The notes below the pieces were generated by a model. It was not told where the DNA came from, searched no databases, and was given only the letters and a program-made list of their open reading frames with translations. DNA of 64,000 bases from Bacillota bacterium (GTDB lineage: Bacteria; Bacillota; UBA4882; UBA8346). The stretch spans positions 682,001 to 746,000 of the forward strand of contig JAEYGI010000040.1 of NCBI GenBank assembly GCA_023402395.1, given 5' to 3'. Numbering within the stretch: the first letter of the stretch is position 1; each line of letters begins with the position of its first letter. The position numbers were made by a program, and so were the translations under genes. This document shows, in pieces, positions 1 through 6,832 of this stretch.

Positions 1-83
1 CGTTTCCGACAATGATCATTAACGATGAACACTGTATCATCGGTTACCAAGCGGATCAAATCACGGAGGTACTGGGAGCTTGA
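1..83 (+). CDS. Glutaredoxin-like protein, C-terminal fragment
   Basis: The window opens inside this gene; only the last 26 codons are present, reading from base 3 to a TGA at 81-83. The peptide ends FPTMIINDEHCIIGYQ then ITEVLGA. This matches the end of thioredoxin-fold glutaredoxin-family proteins: the cis-proline strand, a loop and the last helix. The CxxC active site would lie upstream of the window. Its stop overlaps the TTG start of the ferredoxin:thioredoxin reductase gene by four bases, so the two are translationally coupled and probably form a redox pair. The family call rests on a short tail. Confidence 0.6.
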   Translation, partial: FPTMIINDEHCIIGYQADQITEVLGA

Positions 84-598
84 ACTCGGAAAAACCGGCG
101 AGTACCCCGGAAGTTGACGAATTATTGCGGAAGCTGGAAAAGGACGCCATGGCATCGGGATATCATTTGAATCCGGACTTGGAGTTCACCCGGGCTCTAG
201 TGGAAGGGTTGCTCATCAATGAGCGGCGCTACGGCTATCCGTCCTGCCCTTGCCGTCTGGCATCGGGAGCCAGGGACAAAGACATAGATATCATCTGCCC
301 GTGCAATTATCGCGATCCGGACTTGGACGAACATGGCAGTTGTTATTGCGCTTTATATGTTTCCAGCGAGATAGCGCGGGGAGAAGCAAAAGCAAAATCC
401 ATTCCGGAACGGCGTCCGCCGGAATCGAAACGCGTTAGTTCCGTTAGTCCTGAAACTAAACCGTCTACTATTCCAGCCGGGTTGCCTTTCCCGGTCTGGC
501 GTTGCTCGGTATGCGGATATCTGTGCGCCAGGGAGCAGCCGCCGGAGGTCTGCCCGATCTGCAAGGTAAAAAAAGAGCGATTTAGTCGTTTTTTTTGA
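80..598 (+). CDS. Ferredoxin:thioredoxin reductase catalytic (beta) subunit fused to a rubredoxin-like domain
   Basis: Passes electrons from ferredoxin to the disulfide of a thioredoxin- or glutaredoxin-like partner. Residues 1-100 carry the FTR-beta cysteine pattern: CPC at 56-58, CPC at 73-75 and CYC at 88-90. By family precedent four of these bind a 4Fe-4S cluster and two form the redox disulfide; plant enzymes have CHC where this one has CYC. A Ser/Pro-rich linker (about 103-137) leads to a rubredoxin-like knuckle with C142, C145, C158 and C161, which suits one metal site. The start is TTG, overlapping the upstream glutaredoxin stop. The 172 residues exceed a plain FTR-beta because of the extra domain. 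No FTR variable subunit is adjacent, as is usual outside phototrophs. Confidence 0.85.
   Translation: MNSEKPASTPEVDELLRKLEKDAMASGYHLNPDLEFTRALVEGLLINERRYGYPSCPCRLASGARDKDIDIICPCNYRDPDLDEHGSCYCALYVSSEIARGEAKAKSIPERRPPESKRVSSVSPETKPSTIPAGLPFPVWRCSVCGYLCAREQPPEVCPICKVKKERFSRFF
568..597 (+). terminator. Weak intrinsic terminator overlapping the end of the FTR gene
   Basis: A short CGA/TCG stem with loop TTTAG is followed by eight T residues and preceded by an A-run, so it could also act on the minus strand. It lies inside the last codons, just ahead of the convergent LOG gene. Confidence 0.4.
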
Positions 599-611
599 TC
601 CGGTTGGCAGG

Positions 612-1223
612 TTACCATTTTGGGCCAAGAGTCTCAGGTTGGTAATGATCAATATAATGAAGCGCTTCTTTCACTTTGCTGGTCACAAAATATAAATTTC
701 GGCATTCTGGTTTTGCAAACCGCTTATCAATGATAAATTCAAATTGTTCCAGAAGTTTATCAAAGAAGCCTGCTATATTCAGGATAACGATCGGCTTTTG
801 ATGATAATCAAGCTGTTTGAGAGTAATAATTTCCAGAAGTTCTTCCAACGTTCCATATCCGCCCGGCAAGGCGATAAACGCGTCGGAACGGGAGTCCATG
901 ATCGCTTTCCGTTCCCGCATCGTTTCGGTGACAATCAATTCATTGCAATCTTCGTAAACAACCCCTTTGATGTTCAGGGCGCGAGGAATGACGCCGATCA
1001 CTTCCCCTTGAGATTGGTGGACCGCTTTGGCCACTTCACCCATCAGCCCCAGCAGACCGCCGCCAAATAGCATAGTGTCGCGACGAAGCGCTAATTCCTT
1101 TCCCAACTCGGCCGCGGCTTCAAAATAGACCCGATCAATGACTCGGCTGGATGAACAATAAACACAGATCACCTTTTGTATAGGAATCACTCCTGTCCAT
1201 TTGAGCATCAGTTTAAAAGACAT
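612..1223 (-). CDS. LOG family protein (nucleoside 5'-monophosphate phosphoribohydrolase)
   Basis: LOG enzymes release the base from nucleoside 5'-monophosphates, including cytokinin ribotides; the bacterial substrate is usually unknown. Counting from the ATG at 1223, a GGG loop sits at 54-56, MRERK at 102-106 and the signature PGGYGTLEE at 120-128, all typical of the Rossmann-like fold. The start is doubtful. The ATG at 1223 lies inside a promoter -10 hexamer, so it should not be on the main transcript. A clean AGGAG (1194-1190) sits 8 bases before an ATA codon at 1181, where the protein would begin QKVICVYCSSS as LOG proteins normally do. The coordinates keep the longest frame. The gene is convergent with FTR and divergent from the flavodoxin. 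Confidence 0.85.
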   Translation of the reverse strand: MSFKLMLKWTGVIPIQKVICVYCSSSRVIDRVYFEAAAELGKELALRRDTMLFGGGLLGLMGEVAKAVHQSQGEVIGVIPRALNIKGVVYEDCNELIVTETMRERKAIMDSRSDAFIALPGGYGTLEELLEIITLKQLDYHQKPIVILNIAGFFDKLLEQFEFIIDKRFAKPECRNLYFVTSKVKEALHYIDHYQPETLGPKW

Positions 1224-1250
1224 TATACCATTAATTGATATGGGTAAAAA
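1222..1250 (-). promoter_or_regulatory. Sigma-A-type promoter of the LOG gene
   Basis: Reading the minus strand: TTTTTA (1250-1245), 17 bases, TATAAT (1227-1222) with an extended TGG before the -10. The -10 overlaps the most upstream ATG of the LOG frame, so the transcript should begin near 1215. Confidence 0.55.
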
Positions 1251-1292
1251 AGAGAAAAGATCACATTAATAATGAAAGGGGGTCTCGAAAAA

Positions 1293-1796
1293 ATGAGCGA
1301 ACCAAAAATCTTGATCATCTATTATTCATTGGAAGGAAATACCCGATTTATCGCCGAGACCATCGTTGACGAAACCAAGGGGGAAATAATCGAACTTAAA
1401 CCCAAACAAGAACTCCGTTCCAAGGGGTTCATGAAATACGTTTGGGGAGGCCGGCAGGTCGTCACCAAACAGACTCCGGAATTGTTCCCTTTGGAAACGA
1501 ATCCCGCTGATTACGATCTGTTGTTCATCGGGTCTCCGGTTTGGGCGTTTTCCTATGCTCCGGCTTTGCATACCTTTTTTAAAACCAACCCGGTCTCCGG
1601 AAAGCGAATTGCGCTTTTTTGCTGCAATGAGGGGGGACTCGGCAAGACTTTTGAAAAGATGAAGGAGGCCTTGACCGGAAACGAGTTTGTGGGAGAGCAA
1701 CAGTTTATTGCCCCGCTGACCCGCAATCGAGCCGAAAACGAGCGAAAAGCCAAAGAATGGGCTGCTGCGATTCTCGATAAGAGCAAAATTAAATGA
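1293..1796 (+). CDS. Flavodoxin family protein
   Basis: A single-domain FMN-binding electron carrier or small flavin-dependent reductase, 167 residues. The N-terminal strand-loop ILIIYYSLEGNTRFIAE is the flavodoxin phosphate-binding loop, and IGSPVWAFSYAP matches the second FMN-contacting loop. The ATG at 1293 is chosen because AAAGGGGGTC lies 8-10 bases before it; the ATG at 1272 has no ribosome site. It stands alone between the divergent LOG gene and pckG. With FTR nearby it suggests low-potential redox chemistry in this cell, but its partner cannot be read from the sequence. Confidence 0.8.
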   Translation: MSEPKILIIYYSLEGNTRFIAETIVDETKGEIIELKPKQELRSKGFMKYVWGGRQVVTKQTPELFPLETNPADYDLLFIGSPVWAFSYAPALHTFFKTNPVSGKRIALFCCNEGGLGKTFEKMKEALTGNEFVGEQQFIAPLTRNRAENERKAKEWAAAILDKSKIK

Positions 1797-1848
1797 TTTT
1801 CGGTTTTTATCAATTCGATCATGAGTATTGTATACATGTCAAATTTTG

Positions 1849-1877
1849 TTGACAGCAGGCGCCCGGCATAATAAAAT
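1849..1877 (+). promoter_or_regulatory. Sigma-A promoter of pckG
   Basis: TTGACA (1849-1854), 17-bp spacer, TAAAAT (1872-1877). Predicted transcription start is near 1884, leaving a leader of about 93 bases before the ATG. Confidence 0.75.
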
Positions 1878-1976
1878 GAGACTAAATTAAACTGGGGGAA
1901 TGATTGTTTTTTCTGTGTATTATAATGTTTTTGCAATGTTTATTTAATAATCACCAAGGAAAGGGAGAACTGACCA

Positions 1977-3758
1977 ATGAACAATGCGTTGCAAGCCTGG
2001 GTAAAAGAAATGGCCGAATTGTGCCAGCCTGACCAAATTTATTGGTGCGACGGCACTCAGGAAGAGTCCGATCGTCTGCTTCAAGAGATGGTCAAGTCAG
2101 GAGCGGCGATTCCGCTAAAGAAGCGTCCCGGATGCTATCTGTTCCGGAGCCATCCTTCGGATGTGGCGCGGGTTGAAGATCGGACCTACATCGCTTCTAA
2201 GACAAAAGAAGCTGCAGGTCCTACCAATAACTGGATCGATCCGGCGGAACTGAAAAAGACAATGATCGATCTCTACCGCGGCTGCATGAAGGGGCGCACA
2301 ATGTATGTAATCCCCTTCTCAATGGGACCGATCGGTTCGCCGATTTCCAAGATCGGCGTGGAGTTGACTGATAGTCCTTATGTTGTCGTTAATATGCGCA
2401 TTATGACCCGGATGGGGAAAAAGGTCCTTGATGTGCTGGGTGATAATGGTGAATTCGTGCCCTGTCTCCATTCGATCGGTGCTCCGCTCGACCCCGGGCA
2501 GAAGGACGTGGCATGGCCGTGCGCTCCAATTGAACAGAAATATATCAGCCATTTTCCGGAAGAACGGACCATCTGGTCCTATGGTTCCGGATATGGTGGA
2601 AATGCCTTATTGGGCAAAAAATGTTTTGCGCTTCGGATCGCTTCCGCACAAGCCCGCGATGAGGGCTGGTTGGCCGAGCATATGCTGATTTTGGGCATCA
2701 CCAACCCCAAAGGTGAAAAGAAATATGTGGCGGCGGCTTTCCCCAGCGCTTGCGGCAAGACAAACCTGGCGATGCTGATTCCGACGATCCCCGGCTGGAA
2801 AGTGGAGACCATCGGAGACGATATTGCCTGGATGAAGTATGGTCCGGATGGGCGTTTATACGCTATCAACCCGGAAGCTGGTTTCTTTGGCGTGGCACCC
2901 GGCACCTCTGAAGACTCCAATCCTAACGCCATGAAAACCATTGAAAAGAATACGATCTTCACCAACGTCGGACTGACCGATGACGGTGATATTTGGTGGG
3001 AGGGCATTGGATACGATGCTCCCGGTCATCTGATTGACTGGAAAGGCAATGATTGGGCTCCGGGCGCCGAAGCTCCCGCCGCTCATCCCAACGCCCGGTT
3101 CACTGCGCCGGCCAGTCAATGCCCGGCCATTGCTCCGGAATGGGAAGACCCCAAAGGCGTGCCGATCTCGGCGATCCTTTTCGGTGGACGCCGTCCCAGC
3201 ACCATTCCGTTGGTCCATGAGAGCTTTGATTGGGCTCACGGCGTATTTTTGGGATCGATCGTCGGTTCTGAGATTACCGCTGCGGCAATTTCTGCCAATA
3301 TTGGGCAAGTGCGGCGCGATCCTTTCGCGATGTTGCCTTTCTGTGGTTACCATATGGGTGATTATTTCAAACATTGGCTGGAGGTCGGCTCCAAGTCCAC
3401 TCTGGATAAATTGCCGAAGATTTTCTACGTAAACTGGTTTAGAAAGACCAAGGACGGCAAATGGCTCTGGCCTGGATACGGCGAGAACAGCCGGGTCCTC
3501 AAATGGGTCTTTGAACGGGTTGCTGGTGAGGGAAAAGCCGAGAAGACGGCGATCGGATATATGCCGACCATTGATGCCATTGATCGTACTGGTCTCAAGG
3601 TCAGCGAGGCCGATATGGCGGAGCTCCTTAGAGTTAACAAAGAAGAGTGGCTGAAAGAAGTGGCTTCAATCCGGGAACATTACGCCAAGTTCGGCGAACA
3701 TCTCCCGAAAGAATTAAACGCTCAGCTTGAGGCCCTTGAAAAACGTTTGCAAGGATAA
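1977..3758 (+). CDS. pckG: Phosphoenolpyruvate carboxykinase (GTP)
   Basis: Interconverts oxaloacetate plus GTP with phosphoenolpyruvate, CO2 and GDP, linking the C4-acid pool to gluconeogenesis or, in some anaerobes, to carboxylation. At 593 residues it has the GTP-class length. The P-loop FPSACGKTN lies near residue 255 with the cysteine just before GKT that marks GTP-dependent enzymes; GDDIAWMK follows near 280 as the metal-binding kinase-2 motif. FGGRRPSTIPLVHES and GYHMGDYFKHW are further conserved blocks. The ATG follows AAGGGAGAA. It is a single-gene unit with a strong promoter upstream and a terminator downstream. Confidence 0.96.
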   Translation: MNNALQAWVKEMAELCQPDQIYWCDGTQEESDRLLQEMVKSGAAIPLKKRPGCYLFRSHPSDVARVEDRTYIASKTKEAAGPTNNWIDPAELKKTMIDLYRGCMKGRTMYVIPFSMGPIGSPISKIGVELTDSPYVVVNMRIMTRMGKKVLDVLGDNGEFVPCLHSIGAPLDPGQKDVAWPCAPIEQKYISHFPEERTIWSYGSGYGGNALLGKKCFALRIASAQARDEGWLAEHMLILGITNPKGEKKYVAAAFPSACGKTNLAMLIPTIPGWKVETIGDDIAWMKYGPDGRLYAINPEAGFFGVAPGTSEDSNPNAMKTIEKNTIFTNVGLTDDGDIWWEGIGYDAPGHLIDWKGNDWAPGAEAPAAHPNARFTAPASQCPAIAPEWEDPKGVPISAILFGGRRPSTIPLVHESFDWAHGVFLGSIVGSEITAAAISANIGQVRRDPFAMLPFCGYHMGDYFKHWLEVGSKSTLDKLPKIFYVNWFRKTKDGKWLWPGYGENSRVLKWVFERVAGEGKAEKTAIGYMPTIDAIDRTGLKVSEADMAELLRVNKEEWLKEVASIREHYAKFGEHLPKELNAQLEALEKRLQG

Positions 3759-3778
3759 TCATCGCAGTCCCGGTATAC

Positions 3779-3826
3779 CAAAAGAAGAAAGAGGGAAACA
3801 TTCCCACTTTCTTCTTTTGATTTTTC
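3779..3826 (+). terminator. Intrinsic terminator after pckG
   Basis: Long stem AAAAGAAGAAAG...GGGAA / TTCCC...CTTTCTTCTTTT (3780-3818) with a small loop, followed by a T-rich run. Confidence 0.8.
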
Positions 3827-3989
3827 TTCCCTCTAAATTGGAATTTGCAATAACTGACTGTTCTATCCTCTGAAAAATAAAAAAATCCCAACCGAAAAGT
3901 CTATTTCCGAACCTTTTCCTACCAAGTGATAGGATTTTCTTTTGAGATGTCAAATCAATCAGTAATCGAATTGTAAGGAGGAATAGCTT

Positions 3990-4340
3990 GTGATACGACG
4001 CTCCAATGAGATGGAACAAGAATTTCGGGAAAGAATGCGCGACGGCAATGGGACGGCCACCATCAAGAACTTGTTTCGCCAGGGGGAACTACGCGGGAAA
4101 GCCCGATTGGTCGCTGAGATTTCGCTGCCGCCGGGGGCATCGATTGGCGCTCATCGCCACGACAATGAAGAAGAAATCTTTTATTTTATTTCCGGAACCG
4201 GCCGGGTCAACGACAATGGAGTGAGCCGTGACGTAAAGGCGGGAGACGCCATGCTTACCGGAGACGGCGCTAGCCACTCGGTGGAGAATACCGGATCGGA
4301 GCCGTTGGTATTTTTTGCAACGATTCTGCTTTATTCATGA
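3990..4340 (+). CDS. Small cupin-domain protein
   Basis: A single cupin_2 barrel of 116 residues. Motif 1 holds H55, H57 and E61/E62 (GAHRHDNEEEIFYFISG); motif 2 holds H96 (GDGASHSVENTG). Together these supply the usual 3-His/1-Glu metal site. Such mini-cupins act as isomerases, dioxygenases or sugar-binding regulators, and nothing here picks among them. The start is GTG at 3990 after AAGGAGG. Its TGA overlaps the first possible ATG of the cyclophilin gene. Confidence 0.8.
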   Translation: MIRRSNEMEQEFRERMRDGNGTATIKNLFRQGELRGKARLVAEISLPPGASIGAHRHDNEEEIFYFISGTGRVNDNGVSRDVKAGDAMLTGDGASHSVENTGSEPLVFFATILLYS

Positions 4341-4906
4341 TCTGGAGGAAGGGTGAATACAGAGTGCGCAAATGGATCTTGGTTTTAGCCTTGGTCAGTT
4401 TCTTCAACCTGGGTGGATTGACCGGCCTGAATTGGCCGGAAGGAGAGGCGGATGCGGCCGCTTCCAAAGCAAACCTTTCCAAAGTGGTAATGGTAAAAAT
4501 GGCCACTCCCAAAGGAGCGATCGATATTGCGGTTTATCCGGCATTGATGCCGGTCACTTGCGCTAATTTTTTGAAATTGGTTGATTCTGGATTTTATAAC
4601 GGATTGGTCTTTCACCGGGTCGAAAATTGGGTGGTTCAGGGCGGGGATCCCAAGGGAAACGGAACCGGCGGACCCGGCTGGAGCATCAAACTGGAGACGC
4701 ATCCGGACTTAAAAAACATTCGGGGCGCGGTGGCCATGGCTAGGGCGGCCCATCCCGATTCGGCCGGATCGCAGTTTTACATTTTAAAAACCGACGCCTC
4801 CTGGCTGGATGGACAATATGCCGTCTTCGGAACGGTGGTTAAGGGTATGGAAGTGGTTGATAAGCTTGGTATCGGAGACAAAATGAAAATCAGTCGTCAA
4901 AAGTGA
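4337..4906 (+). CDS. Secreted cyclophilin-type peptidyl-prolyl cis-trans isomerase
   Basis: Catalyses proline isomerisation during folding, here probably outside the membrane. A hydrophobic segment (about residues 14-28) and an AADAA-like region near 38-42 look like a signal peptide. The mature part has FHRVENWVVQGGDP, GWSIKLE, AMARAAHPDSAGSQFYI and WLDGQYAVFG, covering the cyclophilin active site (Arg, Phe, Gln, Trp). The frame opens at ATG 4337, overlapping the cupin stop. GTG at 4364 gives a neater signal peptide (VRKWILVLALV) and lies after AGGAAGGGTG, so it may be the real start. It is cotranscribed with the cupin gene. Confidence 0.88.
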   Translation: MIWRKGEYRVRKWILVLALVSFFNLGGLTGLNWPEGEADAAASKANLSKVVMVKMATPKGAIDIAVYPALMPVTCANFLKLVDSGFYNGLVFHRVENWVVQGGDPKGNGTGGPGWSIKLETHPDLKNIRGAVAMARAAHPDSAGSQFYILKTDASWLDGQYAVFGTVVKGMEVVDKLGIGDKMKISRQK

Positions 4907-5093
4907 CGGTTCGGTGAACCAGCAATGGGGCGTTATTAAAGTGGGGTCGGGAGCCTAAACTGTCCGGTCTAACTTTTTTCCGCTCGATTCAAACTAGAGT
5001 GCAATGATTGAATGCAGGAAAACCGCCAGAGTTTCCGAAACCTAAGTATAAGTGAGATCCAGTAACTGCATAACACTTCGAGGTGATAGCAAA

Positions 5094-5744
5094 ATGGCGG
5101 GTGAAATCAAACGTTGGTTTAATGAACAGCGGGCCAAACAGATCGAAGCGGCGTTGGTCAAAAAAGGCTATACCGTACATGTGGTGGAATCGATCGCCGT
5201 AGCCAAGGTAAAGCTGCTTGAGCTGGTTCCGGAGGGAGCCAGTGTCACGTTGGGCGGGTCGGCCGTCCTGGATGAAATGGGATTTGTGGATATTCTGCGG
5301 TCGGGGAAATATCATTTTTTCGACCGTTATCAGAAACTGCCGTTCATTCCCGACCGGGTCGAGATTATGCGCCAGGGCATGCTGGCCGATTATTTGATCA
5401 CCGGATGCAACGCCATCACCAAATATGGCGAACTGGTAAACCGGGATTGTACGGGGAACCGGGTGGCCGGGATGATCTTTGGGCCGCGCCAGGTGATCAT
5501 TATCGCCGGAGTCAACAAGATCGTCAATAATCTTGAAGCGGCTTTTGAACGAATCCGGGAAGTGGCGGCGCCGATGAACGCCCGGCGGCTGGGCACTCAT
5601 CAGACCGGCTGCCTGGAAACGGGGATTTGTACTGATTGCGATACTCCGGGCCGGCTTTGTAATTATACGACGATCATTCATAATGCCAAAAAGTTCCCGG
5701 GCCGGATGACCGTGATTATGATCGCGGCCGAGGTTGGACATTAA
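5094..5744 (+). CDS. LUD domain protein (LutC/YkgG-like)
   Basis: A lone LUD-domain protein of 216 residues, the family that includes LutC of the lactate-utilisation complex. GASVTLGGSAVLDEMG near 50-65 and the C-terminal cysteine cluster GCLETGICTDCDTPGRLC are typical of the DUF162-type proteins common in anaerobes. No LutA or LutB gene is adjacent, so a role in lactate oxidation is not supported by context. ATG 5094 follows GAGGTGAT at good spacing; the 14 extra upstream codons have no ribosome site. Its stop overlaps the convergent LysR gene by four bases. Confidence 0.82.
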   Translation: MAGEIKRWFNEQRAKQIEAALVKKGYTVHVVESIAVAKVKLLELVPEGASVTLGGSAVLDEMGFVDILRSGKYHFFDRYQKLPFIPDRVEIMRQGMLADYLITGCNAITKYGELVNRDCTGNRVAGMIFGPRQVIIIAGVNKIVNNLEAAFERIREVAAPMNARRLGTHQTGCLETGICTDCDTPGRLCNYTTIIHNAKKFPGRMTVIMIAAEVGH

Positions 5745-6667
5745 AGAATGGGAGAGCCCTCCGTCGCGGAGGGTTTTTTTATTAATTCCGATTTCAACAT
5801 GACGACAAATGATGCGGTGGCCCGCGATAACGGAACATTCTCCACTACCGCGATCCCGAGTTTCCGGAGCGGTATCGCTTCGACCGTATGGACCTCGAAC
5901 AACTCACCCGCTGCCATCGCTTCCAGCGCACTCTCCCGCAATACGTGCGCCACGCCAAGTCCGATTCGGGCGAACTCCACCAGCAGATCGACGCTCTCCA
6001 ACTCGATCTCCGGCGTCACCGCTAATCGGCGTTCCGCCAGAAACTTGTCAAAATTTCGCCGGGTGGCGCTACTTTTTTCCAGCAATAATAAGGGATATTG
6101 GAGCAGGTCGGTTAGCGGCACGGCCCGCTCCTTCAATTCGCCATATTTGCCGGGAGCTACAAAAATATCGTTGACTTCAACCAGAAATTCCGTTTTAACT
6201 TCCGGATGGTCATCCGAAATGGTAACGATTCCGAAATCGATCGTAGCTTGTTTTAAAAGCTTGATAATCTGCAGAGAAGTCCGATTGATCACCTGGATTT
6301 TCAATTTGGGATGGGCCTCATTGAAGAGGCGCAGGAACGGGAGGAGGAGATATCGGGAGACGGTATCGCTGGCTCCGATCCTGATTGCCCCCGATTCCAG
6401 ATTTTGCAGTTCGATCATTTTCGCTTCGGCGTTTTTTAGTAGATGATAAGCTTGTTCAACATGGGAAAATAGCAATTCTCCTTCCTGAGTCAGCCGTAAA
6501 TGGCGGGGCGCGCGGTGAAACAGTTGAACACCTAGCTTGGTTTCGAGGTTTTTAATCGACTGGCTGACTGCGGACTGGGTAATAAACAGGTGGGTCGCGG
6601 CTTCCGAGAAATTGCCAGTCCGGGCCGCATGGTAAAAGATTTTATAAAGTTCGAAGTTAATATCCAT
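5741..6667 (-). CDS. LysR-family transcriptional regulator
   Basis: A 308-residue activator or repressor with an N-terminal winged helix (residues 1-60, AARTGNFSEAATHLFITQSAVSQSIKNLE) and a periplasmic-binding-like effector domain (about 90-295). The ATG at 6667 is preferred because AGAGGG lies 9 bases upstream and the protein then begins MDINFELYK, as is usual for the family. It is divergent from purL and convergent with the LUD gene. LysR proteins often regulate a divergent neighbour, but purL is an unlikely target, so the target is unknown. Confidence 0.92.
   Translation of the reverse strand: MDINFELYKIFYHAARTGNFSEAATHLFITQSAVSQSIKNLETKLGVQLFHRAPRHLRLTQEGELLFSHVEQAYHLLKNAEAKMIELQNLESGAIRIGASDTVSRYLLLPFLRLFNEAHPKLKIQVINRTSLQIIKLLKQATIDFGIVTISDDHPEVKTEFLVEVNDIFVAPGKYGELKERAVPLTDLLQYPLLLLEKSSATRRNFDKFLAERRLAVTPEIELESVDLLVEFARIGLGVAHVLRESALEAMAAGELFEVHTVEAIPLRKLGIAVVENVPLSRATASFVVMLKSELIKKPSATEGSPIL
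5757..5780 (+). terminator. Intrinsic terminator of the LUD gene, inside the lysR coding sequence
   Basis: Stem CCCTCCG/CGGAGGG (5757-5763, 5767-5773), loop TCG, then seven T. On the minus strand the same bases encode the C-terminal KKPSATEGSP of the LysR protein. Confidence 0.85.
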
Positions 6668-6757
6668 ATTAATATTCCCTCTTATACGTTTCATTATTTT
6701 TTAGGTAAGGAAATTATTTAATTAGTACTGCTAATATTATATATTAAATTGATTAAT

Positions 6758-6786
6758 TTTACTTATTCTTCTCTCTGAATTATAAT
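6758..6786 (+). promoter_or_regulatory. Promoter of purL
   Basis: TTTACT (6758-6763), 17 bp, TATAAT (6781-6786) in the 165-bp divergent lysR-purL spacer. The spacer is AT-rich. No purine riboswitch or clear PurR box was seen. Confidence 0.65.
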
Positions 6787-6832
6787 AAAAACAGATGAAT
6801 CATTCGATACGCTATCGGAGGGATGATCAACA

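Noticed and set aside
4907..5093. Possible regulatory RNA before the LUD gene
   Set aside because: Only a 5-bp GGTTC/GAACC hairpin and a lone T-run are visible, with no supported structure or promoter.
5741..5780. LysR C-terminus as an annotation artefact
   Set aside because: The frame is continuous and of normal family length; the overlapping terminator is real but does not invalidate the gene.
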